Of a DNA stretch of 29,062 nt, positions 14,626-22,679 are shown piece after piece (the first letter of the stretch is position 1; every line of letters begins with the position of its first letter). The stretch spans positions 1-29,062 of the forward strand of contig CAYRHS010000016.1 in assembly GCA_964424125.1 (NCBI GenBank), written 5' to 3'. The stretch is from CAYRHS01 sp964424125 (lineage in GTDB: Bacteria > Actinomycetota > Acidimicrobiia > IMCC26256 > JAOSJL01). Under the pieces are notes generated by a model. The model made no database searches, was not told the origin of the DNA, and saw only the letters and a program-made list of their open reading frames with translations. Position numbers and translations under genes: made by a program.

Positions 14626-15843
14626 ATGACGGCGACCGAGCAGCGCTCCGAGTTCCCGCTCGAGGACCAGACCGCGTACGGAAAGGCCTCGCCGTTGGAG
14701 TTCCTCTGCCGGCTCCAGGCCGAGGACCCGGTGCACTGGCACGAGGCGGGGGGCGAGTACGGGCCCGGCTTCTGGGTCGTCACCAAGTACGAGGACGTCC
14801 TCGCGGTGTCGCGCGACGCGGCCACGTATCGGTCGGGGAGCGGCTTCCTGATGGAGCAGATGATGCCGGGGACCGAGCACCTGCTCATCAACCAGGACGC
14901 GCCCGGGCACACGCGGAACCGCATGCTCATCGCGCGCGCGTTCACCCCCAAGGTCGTCCGCAGCCTCGAGCCATACGTGCGCAAGGCCACCGTCGACCTC
15001 CTCGAGCGGGCGCGTGCCATGGGCGAGTTCGACTTCGTACGCGAGATCGCGGCCGAGCTCCCGCTGACCGTCATCGCTGACCTCATCGGCGTGCCCCAGG
15101 AGGATCGTCACAGGGTCTTCGACTGGAGCAACCGCATGATGGGTCGCTTCGACCCGGAGTACCAGCAGTCCTCGGGTGACGCGATCGCGCAAGCGGACGC
15201 GGCGGCGATCGAGCTCTTCGAATACGCCCAGGCCATGGCCGAGGACCATCTCGCGAACCCGCGCGACGATCTCGTGACCACGCTGCTCACCGCCGACGCC
15301 GAGGGCGAGAAGCTCACCGCCGAGGAGTACAACTACTTCGTCTTGCTGTTGGCGGTCGCGGGCAACGAGACGACGCGCAACCTCATCTCCGGTGGGATGC
15401 TGTCGCTCTTCGAGCACCAGGACCAGCGTCGACGCGTGGCCGACGATCGCGCACTCGTCCCGTCAGCGGTCGAGGAGATGCTGCGCTGGGTCTCGCCGGT
15501 TCGGTACTTCCGTCGGACGGTGGCGAACGACACCCAGCTGCGGGGGGTCCCGATCTCGGCGGGGGACAAGCTGACGATCTGGTACGGGGCCGCCAATCGC
15601 GATCCGGACGTCTTCGACGACCCCTGGACGTTCGACGTCAGCCGTGCCCCGAACGAGCACGTCGCCTTCGGTGGCCGCGGCCCCCACTACTGCCTCGGGG
15701 CCAGCCTCGCCCAGCTCGAGATCAACGTGATGTTCGAGGAGCTCTTCGAGCGACTCCCGAACCTGGAGCAGGCCGGCGCCGCCGAGATGCTGGCCTCGAG
15801 CCTGATCAACGGGATCAAGCACCTCCCAGTCCGCGTGGCCTGA
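14626..15843 (+). CDS. cytochrome P450, CYP125/142/124-type sterol hydroxylase candidate
   Basis: The 405-aa soluble bacterial P450 has the I-helix motif AGNETTRN (245-252), ExxR in VEEMLRW, and the heme loop FGGRGPHYCLG with ligand Cys356. The AGNETTRN motif is typical of the CYP124/125/142 clan, whose members oxidise the terminal methyl of cholesterol or methyl-branched lipids. Next to FadD19-, Ltp3/4- and KshA-like genes, C26 oxidation of a sterol side chain is the likely role. It would need a ferredoxin and a reductase; the FAD reductase at 5314 is a candidate, but no ferredoxin is visible. ATG 14626 has GAGG five bases upstream. The exact CYP family is not settled. Confidence 0.9.
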   Translation: MTATEQRSEFPLEDQTAYGKASPLEFLCRLQAEDPVHWHEAGGEYGPGFWVVTKYEDVLAVSRDAATYRSGSGFLMEQMMPGTEHLLINQDAPGHTRNRMLIARAFTPKVVRSLEPYVRKATVDLLERARAMGEFDFVREIAAELPLTVIADLIGVPQEDRHRVFDWSNRMMGRFDPEYQQSSGDAIAQADAAAIELFEYAQAMAEDHLANPRDDLVTTLLTADAEGEKLTAEEYNYFVLLLAVAGNETTRNLISGGMLSLFEHQDQRRRVADDRALVPSAVEEMLRWVSPVRYFRRTVANDTQLRGVPISAGDKLTIWYGAANRDPDVFDDPWTFDVSRAPNEHVAFGGRGPHYCLGASLAQLEINVMFEELFERLPNLEQAGAAEMLASSLINGIKHLPVRVA

Positions 15844-15867
15844 GCGCCGAGCGGGCCGAGGCTCAGG
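15839..15867. terminator. possible bidirectional terminator between P450 and SGNH genes
   Basis: CCTGAGC (15839-15845) and GCTCAGG (15861-15867) form a perfect 7-bp stem that embeds both convergent stop codons (TGA at 15841 and, on the other strand, TGA at 15865). The loop is 15 bases and there is no T-tract. Confidence 0.4.
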
Positions 15868-16534
15868 GGCCTTCGGGAGCGCGCCCGGCCGACCCGGCAT
15901 GCTCGACGGCCGCGATCCCCGACGCTGACCACGCGCCGGCCACGGCGAAGAGGTCCATGGGCGTCGGGGTGAGCGCGAGCTCGACCGCGAACGCGATCGC
16001 ACCGGCCATGGCATCGGCGCCCGCGGGCCGCAGGTGCAACCCGTCGTCCCAGTTGGCATCGGGTGTGCGCGTCACGACGGCCTGCCAGTCGAGCACCTCG
16101 AGCTTCGGCCAACGTGCGGTCGCGGCGCGCAGCTCGTCGTTCATGCCGGCCCGGTCGGCGCGGAACTCCTGCTGGGTCAGCCAGATCACGTGGTCGACGC
16201 CCGCGAGGGCGCCCATCACCGTATCGATGCGATTCGCGAAGTCGCCCGAACCGTCGTTGTGGCCGAGCGAGACCACGACGACGTCGTCCGTACGGCCCCG
16301 GAGCAACGCGGGCGCGGCGAGCACTGTCCGGGAGACCTCCGCATCGACGGTGACGCGGTACCGCGGCATCGCGGCGACGATCTGGTCGGCCGCTCCCAGC
16401 AGCACCGAGTCGCCCACCACGAAGACGTTCGCCCCGTTCGCCGGCGCGGCCTCGCCCCGTGTGGGCGCGCCCAGCGGGAGGGTGGCGGTGGCGGCGAGGA
16501 CGATGGCCACGATGGAGCGGAGCACGGGTGCCAT
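15863..16534 (-). CDS. secreted SGNH/GDSL-family hydrolase
   Basis: The 223-aa product has an N-terminal signal peptide (MAPVLRSIVAIVLAATATLPL, probable cleavage near GEAAPA), so it is exported. The SGNH blocks are present: VVGDSVLLG (Ser43), a block with a GHND signature (Asn93) and DDGLHLRPAG (Asp164, His167). Family members are esterases, lipases or acetyl-esterases. Many relatives with this compact form act as O-acetyl esterases/transferase domains of envelope sugars. It is divergent from fadD19 across 73 bp that contain the KstR-like site, so it may share that control. Release of an acyl group from a sterol ester is an attractive but unsupported idea. The start is ATG 16534. Confidence 0.83.
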   Translation of the reverse strand: MAPVLRSIVAIVLAATATLPLGAPTRGEAAPANGANVFVVGDSVLLGAADQIVAAMPRYRVTVDAEVSRTVLAAPALLRGRTDDVVVVSLGHNDGSGDFANRIDTVMGALAGVDHVIWLTQQEFRADRAGMNDELRAATARWPKLEVLDWQAVVTRTPDANWDDGLHLRPAGADAMAGAIAFAVELALTPTPMDLFAVAGAWSASGIAAVEHAGSAGRAPEGP

Positions 16535-16570
16535 TCTCGTCGCGACGCCACGCTCGACGAGCGCACCGTG

Positions 16571-16600
16571 TTGCGGCAGAACTGAAACGTGTTCTATTTT
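16571..16600 (+). promoter_or_regulatory. fadD19 promoter with embedded KstR-like operator
   Basis: TTGCGG (16571-16576) and TATTTT (16595-16600) are separated by 18 bases. TGAAACGTGTTCTA at 16583-16596 exactly fits TnnAACnnGTTnnA and fills the spacer, ideal for repression. The predicted transcript would start at or next to GTG 16608, seven bases past the -10, so the mRNA is probably leaderless; no Shine-Dalgarno is present. Confidence 0.7.
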
Positions 16601-16607
16601 CTTCGTC

Positions 16608-18179
16608 GTGGCGCAGGTGGGGTTCTGGAAATGGGCTGCGGCAGAGCCGGACCGGCTCGCGGTGGTCGATCCGGACGGCACCGAGCACTCCGCGGGGGAG
16701 CTCCTCGCGGCGGCGAACGGGCTGGTGCACGGGCTCCGGGCGCTCGGGCTCCGGCGCGGGGACGCGGTTGCGACGTTGCTCCCCAACGGGTTCGAGTCGA
16801 CAGCGGTCTACCTGGCCGCGCTCCAGGCCGGCTGGTACTTCACGCCGATCAACTACCACCTCGCCGGGCCCGAGGTCGGCTACATCGTCGGCGATTGCGA
16901 GGCCGAGGCCTTCGTGGCCTCGACGCGGTACGCGGACGTGGCGATCGGAGCCGCGGCCGAGGCCGGCATCTCCCCCGCGTGCTGCTTCGCGGTCGCCGCG
17001 CCCGAGGGTGGGGACGAAGGCATCGAGGGGTTCCGTGCCTTCGCCGAGCTGAGTGCGGGACAATCGACGGACGCGCCGCCGGATCGCACGGCCGGCGTCG
17101 CGATGCACTACACGTCGGGGACGACGGGCCGGCCGAAGGGCGTCCGGCGCGGGTTGCCCGATCTCGACCCCGACACCAACGCCGAGCTGTTCGCGATGGT
17201 CCTGTCGCTCTTCGGGATCCAGCCCGACGACGGCAACGTGCACCTCGTGACGTCACCCAACTACCACACCGCGGTCACGACGTTCGGGGGGAACTCCCTC
17301 CACTACGGCCACCCGCTCGTGTTCATGGACAAGTGGGACGCGGAGGAGACGCTCGCCAAGATCGAGCGGTACCGCGTCACCTCGACGCACATGGTCCCCA
17401 CGCAGTTCCATCGGATGCTGGCCCTGCCCGACGAGGTGCGCGCGAAGTACGACGTCTCGTCGATGCGCTACGCGATCCACGCCGCGGCTCCGTGTCCCGT
17501 CGACGTGAAGCGCAAGATGCTCGAGTGGTGGGGGCCCGTCGTCTACGAGTACTACGCCGCCACAGAGGGCGGCGGCACCCTGGCCACCCCGGAGGACTGG
17601 CTCGCGCACCCGGGGACCGTCGGGAAGCCGTGGCCGATCTCGGACGTGAAGATCCTCGACGAGCTCGGCGAGGAGCTTCCCCGCGGCGAGATCGGCACCG
17701 TGTACATGAAGACGGCGGGCGCCGACTTCGAGTACAAGGGCGATCGCGCCAAGACCGAGGAGTCCCGCAACGCGGGTTTCTTCACGGTCGGCGACGTCGG
17801 CTACATGACCGAGGACGACTTCCTGTTCCTCTGCGACCGCAAGTCCGACATGATCATCTCGGGCGGTGTCAACATCTATCCGGCGGAGATCGAAGCCGAG
17901 CTCCTCGGTCATCCGGGGGTCGGCGACGTCGCCGTCTTCGGCATCCCCCACGAGGACTGGGGTGAGGAGATCAAGGCCGTCGTCGAGCCCGCGCCCGGCT
18001 ACGAACCCGGCGACGAGCTCGCGGCGTCGATCCTCGAGCACGTGCAGGGACGGCTCGGCAAGTTCAAGTGGCCCAAGTCGATCGACTTCGTCGACACGAT
18101 GCCACGCGACCCCAGCGGGAAGCTCTACAAGCGCAAGCTGCGCGACCCGTACTGGGAGGGCCGCGAGGCGAAGATCTAG
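16608..18179 (+). CDS. fadD19: FadD19-like steroid/fatty acyl-CoA ligase
   Basis: The 523-aa ANL-superfamily ligase has the P-loop YTSGTTGRPKG (168-178), YYAATEGGG (A5), GDVGYMTEDDF (A7), DRKSDMIISGGVNIYP (A8) and the adenylating Lys505 in DPSGKLYKRK. It forms an acyl-AMP and then acyl-CoA. FadD19 activates C26 sterol side-chain acids and in Rhodococcus is needed for C24-branched sterols. The assignment rests on gene context (P450, Ltp4, Ltp3, KshA, KstR-like site) plus the FadD17/FadD19 flavour of the sequence. GTG 16608 appears leaderless; GTG 16617 is an alternative. A longer reading upstream would run antisense through the SGNH gene and is rejected. Confidence 0.83.
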   Translation: MAQVGFWKWAAAEPDRLAVVDPDGTEHSAGELLAAANGLVHGLRALGLRRGDAVATLLPNGFESTAVYLAALQAGWYFTPINYHLAGPEVGYIVGDCEAEAFVASTRYADVAIGAAAEAGISPACCFAVAAPEGGDEGIEGFRAFAELSAGQSTDAPPDRTAGVAMHYTSGTTGRPKGVRRGLPDLDPDTNAELFAMVLSLFGIQPDDGNVHLVTSPNYHTAVTTFGGNSLHYGHPLVFMDKWDAEETLAKIERYRVTSTHMVPTQFHRMLALPDEVRAKYDVSSMRYAIHAAAPCPVDVKRKMLEWWGPVVYEYYAATEGGGTLATPEDWLAHPGTVGKPWPISDVKILDELGEELPRGEIGTVYMKTAGADFEYKGDRAKTEESRNAGFFTVGDVGYMTEDDFLFLCDRKSDMIISGGVNIYPAEIEAELLGHPGVGDVAVFGIPHEDWGEEIKAVVEPAPGYEPGDELAASILEHVQGRLGKFKWPKSIDFVDTMPRDPSGKLYKRKLRDPYWEGREAKI

Positions 18180-18195
18180 TGCAGGGGCACCGGCA

Positions 18196-19182
18196 GTGAG
18201 CGAAGCGCTCGTCGAGCACCACGTCCTCGAGTACCCGGGCGGCTACACGCGCTCGGTCGGCCCGGTGATCGGCCGCTTCCTCACCGCGCTGCGCGACGGG
18301 CGGCTGGAGGGCGTGCGCATCGCCGACGGCCGTGTGCTGGTGCCCCCCACCGAGTACGACCCCGTGACCGGAGCCGAGGTGGGGGAGTGGGTCGAGGTGG
18401 GGCCGACCGGACGCGTGCGTTCCTGGACGTGGGTGGCGCGGCCCGATCCCGACCTGCACCCGCTCGGGCACCCGTTCGCGTTCGCGCTGGTGCAGCCCGA
18501 GGGAGCCGACACCGCGATGCTCCACGTGGTCGACGCGGGCAGCCCCGACGCGATGGCGATCGGCATGCTCGTCGGCCCCCGCTACCGGGCGGAACGCGTC
18601 GGCTCCGTGCGCGACCTCGAGGCGTGGGTCCCGCTCGCCGACGGCGAGCACGTCGCCGTGGTCCCGCCGCTCGCGGTGCCGGAGGGCGGGGAGGCGCCGA
18701 CCGGTCCGGTCGGGGGGATCGTGAGCCGCGTCCGGCTCGAGTACGACATCAACGCGGGAGAGGCGCCGAGCCGGTTCCTGCACGGGCTCGAGCAGCGCCG
18801 CATCCTCGGGGAGCACAGCCGGACCTCGGACGAGGTCTACGTGCCGCCCCGGGGCTCGGATGCCAAGACGGGCCTGCCGACGGAGATCGAGGTCGAGGTC
18901 GGGCCCCGGGGGACCGTGACCACGTTCTGCGTCGTGAACATCCCGGGGCTCTCCGAGCTCGCCCCGGAGGTGCCCTACGTCTGCGCGCAGGTGCTGCTCG
19001 ACGGCGCGCACACGCCGCTCTTCGCGCTCCTCGGCGAGTGTGACGCCGGGGACGTGCGCATGGGGATGCGCGTCGAAGCGGTCTGGGCCGACGAGGTCGG
19101 TCCCGACCAGCGGAGCATCCGCTGGTTCCGGCCCACCGGCGAGCCCGACGCCGACCCCTCGACCTTCGAGGCCTACCTCTGA
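18196..19182 (+). CDS. double OB-fold DUF35-like protein without zinc ribbon (Rv3521-like)
   Basis: The 328-aa product has two similar halves. Each has a VPP motif (VLVPPTEYDPVTG near 52, VYVPPRGSDAKTG near 216) followed by an OB-type strand pattern. The spots where DUF35 proteins carry CxxC pairs read GVRIADGRV and GEHSRTSDEV, so both zinc ribbons appear lost; the few cysteines present lie elsewhere. It directly precedes ltp4 and ltp3 (TGATG overlap with ltp4), as Rv3521 precedes them in M. tuberculosis. DUF35 domains bind Ltp proteins, so one OB-fold per Ltp subunit is a reasonable guess. The start is GTG 18196 with AGGGG upstream, 16 bases after fadD19. Confidence 0.8.
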   Translation: MSEALVEHHVLEYPGGYTRSVGPVIGRFLTALRDGRLEGVRIADGRVLVPPTEYDPVTGAEVGEWVEVGPTGRVRSWTWVARPDPDLHPLGHPFAFALVQPEGADTAMLHVVDAGSPDAMAIGMLVGPRYRAERVGSVRDLEAWVPLADGEHVAVVPPLAVPEGGEAPTGPVGGIVSRVRLEYDINAGEAPSRFLHGLEQRRILGEHSRTSDEVYVPPRGSDAKTGLPTEIEVEVGPRGTVTTFCVVNIPGLSELAPEVPYVCAQVLLDGAHTPLFALLGECDAGDVRMGMRVEAVWADEVGPDQRSIRWFRPTGEPDADPSTFEAYL

Positions 19183-20252
19183 TGGGCGCGAACGGAATCC
19201 GCGACGTCGCAATCGTGTCCTTCGCCCAGTCGCGCTACGTGGCCCGGGACGACCGGCACAACGAGGTCGAGATGATCATCCCTGTCGTACGCGAAGCGGT
19301 GGAACGCTCGGGCATCCCGAAGGAGAAGATCGGCTTCACCATCTCGGGGAGCTGCGACTACCTGAGCGGAGGGCCGTTCACCTTCGTCGCCGGGCTCGAC
19401 GCCGTGGGCGCCTGGCCGCCGATCCGCGAGAGCCACGTCGAGATGGATGCCGCCTTCGCTCTCTACGAGGCGTGGGTGGCAATCCAGGTCGGCGATCTGG
19501 ACTCGGCGCTCGTCTACGGGTTCGGGAAGTCGTCGATGGGTGACCTCCACCGGATCCTGACGCTCCAGGCCGATCCCTACTACGTGGCGCCGCTGTGGCC
19601 CTCGGCGGTCCACCTCGCCGCGCTCCAGGCCCAGGCCTACCTTGCCGAAGCCGGAGCGGATGCGCGTGCCCTCGCCGAGGTCGCGGCCCGGAGCCAGCGC
19701 AGCGCGCGGTCGAACCCGAACGCGGTGCGCTCGGGTGACGCCACCGCCGAGGAGCTCCTCACCGAGCCCGAGATCGCGACGCCCCTTCGCGCCGCGGACA
19801 TCGCCCCGATCACCGATGGCGCGGCGGCAGTGGTGATCGCGGCCGGCGACGTCGCTCGTGACGTGTGCGAGCGCCCCGCGTGGATCCGGGGTATCGACCA
19901 CCGGATCGACTCCCAGGCTCTCGGTGTCCGCCAGCTCCACACGTCCCGGTCCGCGCGGCAGGCGGCCGCGAACGCGGGTGCGGGTCGAGACGACTTCGAC
20001 GTTGCCGAGCTCCACGCACAGTTCAGCCACGAGGAGCTGATCCTGCGCGACGCGCTCGGCCTCGCCCCGGACGTCGACGTCAACCCCTCAGGTGGACCGC
20101 TCGCCGCGAACCCCTTCATGTCGGCCGGCCTCGTCCGCTTCGGCGAGGTCGCGAGCCGGATCCACGACGGGCGCGCCGACCGCGGCCTCGCGCACGCCGC
20201 GTCGGGTCCGGCGCTGCAGCAGAACCTCGTGGCCGTGGTCGAGGGGGACTGA
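19182..20252 (+). CDS. ltp4: Ltp4-like thiolase-fold lipid-transfer protein
   Basis: The 356-aa product matches mycobacterial Ltp4 (354 aa as recalled) in length and sequence: DVAIVSFAQSRYVARD, ISGSCDYLSGGPFTFVAGLDAVGAWPP, ESHVEMDAAFALYEAWV, GFGKSSMGD and NPSGGPLAANPFMSAGLVRF. The nucleophile position of thiolases is non-cysteine (VEMDAA, residues 86-91). A thiolytic role is therefore unlikely and a C-C lyase or scaffold role is favoured. In Rhodococcus, Ltp3 and Ltp4 are implicated in removing the C24-branched side chain of phytosterols. ATG 19182 shares a base with the DUF35 stop; ltp3 starts two bases after its own stop. Confidence 0.85.
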   Translation: MGANGIRDVAIVSFAQSRYVARDDRHNEVEMIIPVVREAVERSGIPKEKIGFTISGSCDYLSGGPFTFVAGLDAVGAWPPIRESHVEMDAAFALYEAWVAIQVGDLDSALVYGFGKSSMGDLHRILTLQADPYYVAPLWPSAVHLAALQAQAYLAEAGADARALAEVAARSQRSARSNPNAVRSGDATAEELLTEPEIATPLRAADIAPITDGAAAVVIAAGDVARDVCERPAWIRGIDHRIDSQALGVRQLHTSRSARQAAANAGAGRDDFDVAELHAQFSHEELILRDALGLAPDVDVNPSGGPLAANPFMSAGLVRFGEVASRIHDGRADRGLAHAASGPALQQNLVAVVEGD

Positions 20253-20253
20253 C

Positions 20254-21423
20254 GTGGGCGCCAACCGCTGCGCTGTCGTAGGCGTCGGCCAGACCAAGCA
20301 CGCGGCCGAGCGTCTCGACGTGTCGATGCCCGGGCTCGTCCGCGAGGCCGCGCTCGAGGCCCTCGAGGACGCGGGCATGGACTGGGGCGACATCGACGCC
20401 GTCGTGATGGGCAAGGCGCCCGACACGTTCGAGGGCGTGGTCATGCCCGAGCTCTTCCTCGCGGACGCGCTCGGGGCGGCGGGCAAGCCGCTCCTGCGGG
20501 TGCACACCGCGGGCAGCGTGGGCGGCTCGACCGCGATCGTCGCCGCCAAGCTCGTGGAGGCCGGGATCCACGAGCGGGTGCTCACGGTCGCGTTCGAGAA
20601 GCAGTCGGAGAGCAATGCCACCTGGGGCCTCACCGTGGAGATGCCCTTCCAGGCGCCGCTCGTGGCGGGCGCGGGTGGCTACTTCGCGCCGCTCATCCGG
20701 GCCTACATCCACCGCTCGGGTGCACCCGACCACATCGGCATGCTCGTCGCGGTGAAGGACCGCCTCGCGGCGCTGCGCAACCCCAAGGCACACCTGCACC
20801 TCCCCGACATCGATCTCGCCACCGTCGAGGAGAGCTTCATGCTGTGGGACCCGCTGCGTTACCTCGAGGCGTGTCCCAGCTCGGACGGCGCGATGGCGAT
20901 GGTGATCGGCAGCGAGCAGGTTGCCGAGGCCGCGCCGAACCCGCCGGCGTGGGTGCACGGCATGGCGATGCGCTCGGAGCCGACGATGTTCGCGGGCCGG
21001 GACCAGATCGACCCCCGCGCGGGACGCGATTGCGCCGCCGACGTCTACGCGCAGGCAGGCATCAGCGACCCGCGCCGGGACCTCGACGTGGCCGAGACCT
21101 ACGTCCCCTTCAGCTGGTTCGAGCCGATGTGGCTCGAGAACCTCGGGTTCGCGGGGCCGGGAGAGGGCTGGAAGCTCACGGAGCAGGGAGCCACCGCGCC
21201 CGACGGCGACATCCCGTGGAACCCCTCGGGCGGCGTGCTCTCGTCGAACCCGATTGGGGCTTCGGGGATGATCCGCTTCGGCGAGGCCGCGCAGCAGGTT
21301 CGCGGGCGCTGCGGCGACTACCAGGTCGACGGCGTGCGCCGCGCGCTCGGTCACGCGTACGGCGGGGGCTCGCAGTTCTTCGCCATGTGGGTCGTCGGCA
21401 CCGACAAGCCCGATGGGTCATAG
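20254..21423 (+). CDS. ltp3: Ltp3-like thiolase-fold lipid-transfer protein
   Basis: The 389-aa product closely follows mycobacterial Ltp3 (394 aa as recalled): VGVGQTKHAAERLDVSM, AVVMGKAPDTFEGVVMPELF, VHTAGSVGGSTAIVAAK, FEKQSESNATWGL, FSWFEPMWLENLGF and NPSGGVLSSNPIGASGMIRF. The thiolase cysteine is replaced (HTAGSVGG), and a tyrosine stands in DVAETYVPF. With Ltp4 and the double OB-fold protein it probably forms a multi-subunit aldol-cleaving enzyme for a sterol side chain (inference). The start is GTG 20254, two bases after ltp4, with its binding site inside ltp4. Confidence 0.88.
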   Translation: MGANRCAVVGVGQTKHAAERLDVSMPGLVREAALEALEDAGMDWGDIDAVVMGKAPDTFEGVVMPELFLADALGAAGKPLLRVHTAGSVGGSTAIVAAKLVEAGIHERVLTVAFEKQSESNATWGLTVEMPFQAPLVAGAGGYFAPLIRAYIHRSGAPDHIGMLVAVKDRLAALRNPKAHLHLPDIDLATVEESFMLWDPLRYLEACPSSDGAMAMVIGSEQVAEAAPNPPAWVHGMAMRSEPTMFAGRDQIDPRAGRDCAADVYAQAGISDPRRDLDVAETYVPFSWFEPMWLENLGFAGPGEGWKLTEQGATAPDGDIPWNPSGGVLSSNPIGASGMIRFGEAAQQVRGRCGDYQVDGVRRALGHAYGGGSQFFAMWVVGTDKPDGS

Positions 21424-21426
21424 CCT
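21421..21426 (+). promoter_or_regulatory. possible -10 box at the ltp3 stop
   Basis: TAGCCT, whose TAG is the ltp3 stop codon, repeats the hexamer seen at 5272 and 9383. It might give the Rieske gene its own promoter; the leader would carry AGAGGA nine to ten bases before ATG 21451. Read-through from ltp3 is equally possible. Confidence 0.25.
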
Positions 21427-21450
21427 GGGCGGCAGAGAGGACCCGACGCC

Positions 21451-22395
21451 ATGAGTCGATTCCCGTTCCCCATCCCCTTCAGCTGGTTCCAGATCGGCTA
21501 CCCGGAGGACTTCGTCGTCGGCGACGTCCATCCCCTCCGCTACTTCGGTCGCGAGCTCGTGGCGTGGCGCGACTCCGAGGGGGAGCTCCACCTCCAGGAC
21601 GCCTTCTGTCCCCATCTCGGCGCCCACCTCGGCTACGGGGGATCCGTCGACGGAGCCACGATCGAGTGCCCGTTCCACGGGTGGCGCTTCGACGGCGAGG
21701 GGACGTGCGTCGACGTCCCCTATAGCGACCGGGTGAACAAGCAGGCGCAGCTGCACGTGTATCCCGTCGTCGAGCGCAACGGCATCGTCCTCGCCTGGTA
21801 CCACCCGACCGACGAGCCGCCGTCCTTCGAGATCCCGGTCGTTCCGGCCATCGAGGACCCGACGTACACCGACTTCTACAACTCGAGCTACGTCATCAAG
21901 ACGGCGATCCAGGAGATGGGCGAGAACAGCGTCGACCCCGCGCACTTCCGCTATGTGCACGGCACCGACGAGGTTGCGGTGGTCGAGGAGTACACGCAGG
22001 ACGGCCCCTACTCTTCGATGCTCTCCGCGCAGAAGTACGTCACGCCGAAGGGCGTCGTGAACGGTCGTATCGACTCCCACGCGGCGGGGATGGGGTTTTC
22101 GCGGGTCGACTTCGACATGCCCGAGGTCGTCCAGGCCGTGCTGCTCGGCTGCGCGAGCCCCATCGACGACGAGACGGTCCACCAGCGGTTCAGCTTCAAG
22201 GTGAAGCGCACGGGTGACGAGCGCTTCGACGAGGTGATCGCCGACGCGTTCGTCAGCGAGATCAACAAGCAGCTCACCGAGGACATCCCGATTTGGGAGC
22301 ACAAGGCGCACCTCGAGAAGCCCGCGCTCATCGACACCGACGGCCCGTTCATGCAGTACCGGAAGTGGGCCTCGCAGTTCTACGCAGCGTCGTAG
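21451..22395 (+). CDS. kshA: KshA-like Rieske oxygenase (3-ketosteroid 9-alpha-hydroxylase, oxygenase component)
   Basis: The 314-aa product carries a Rieske [2Fe-2S] site (Cys53-x-His55, Cys73-x2-His76) and a mononuclear iron site ENSVDPAHFRYVHG (Asn159, Asp162, His165, His170) with Asp278 as likely third ligand. The VDPAHFRYVHG motif and the end IWEHKAHLEKP...GPFMQYRKWASQFY parallel KshA (VDMAHFFYVHG, LRRWYEQFY). KshA opens steroid ring B by 9-alpha hydroxylation with a KshB reductase, which is not seen here. It is about 70 residues shorter than KshA, at both ends. It follows ltp3, as kshA lies a few genes after ltp3 in M. tuberculosis. Other steroid Rieske enzymes cannot be excluded. Confidence 0.78.
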   Translation: MSRFPFPIPFSWFQIGYPEDFVVGDVHPLRYFGRELVAWRDSEGELHLQDAFCPHLGAHLGYGGSVDGATIECPFHGWRFDGEGTCVDVPYSDRVNKQAQLHVYPVVERNGIVLAWYHPTDEPPSFEIPVVPAIEDPTYTDFYNSSYVIKTAIQEMGENSVDPAHFRYVHGTDEVAVVEEYTQDGPYSSMLSAQKYVTPKGVVNGRIDSHAAGMGFSRVDFDMPEVVQAVLLGCASPIDDETVHQRFSFKVKRTGDERFDEVIADAFVSEINKQLTEDIPIWEHKAHLEKPALIDTDGPFMQYRKWASQFYAAS

Positions 22396-22679
22396 TCGCC
22401 GGTTGTCGGGGCCGGGTGCTGTGCGCGGCGAGTTGCCCGGCGACTGACCACGAATCCCACCCAGACGTCGATCGCGACCATGGCCATCGCGATGAAGACG
22501 GACACCGATCCGACCCAGGCTGCTCCGGGCCTCGCGGCTTCGCCGTAGCCGCCGAGGGTCCCTCCGGATTCGAGCACCAGGTAGAAGGTTGCGACGAACC
22601 AGATCACGAACAGGATGGGCGTGAGCGCGAGCGCGGCGACGACTCCCCGGACTGTGGGCGACAGTCGGCTCCGCGTCAC
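22380..22679 (-). CDS. small two-TM membrane protein
   Basis: The 99-aa product has two hydrophobic segments, about 12-37 and 53-79, with a Gly-rich loop between, and a polar tail. GTG 22679 overlaps the HAD stop by four bases (GTGA), which supports the frame and co-translation. The last 16 bases are antisense to the end of the Rieske gene. No motif allows a function; I do not recognise the family. Confidence 0.65.
   Translation of the reverse strand: MTRSRLSPTVRGVVAALALTPILFVIWFVATFYLVLESGGTLGGYGEAARPGAAWVGSVSVFIAMAMVAIDVWVGFVVSRRATRRAQHPAPTTGDYDAA

Noticed and set aside
15957..16607. N-terminal extension of the FadD19 frame up to 15957
   Set aside because: It runs antisense through the SGNH hydrolase, has no ligase-like sequence and would cross the promoter and operator at 16571-16600.
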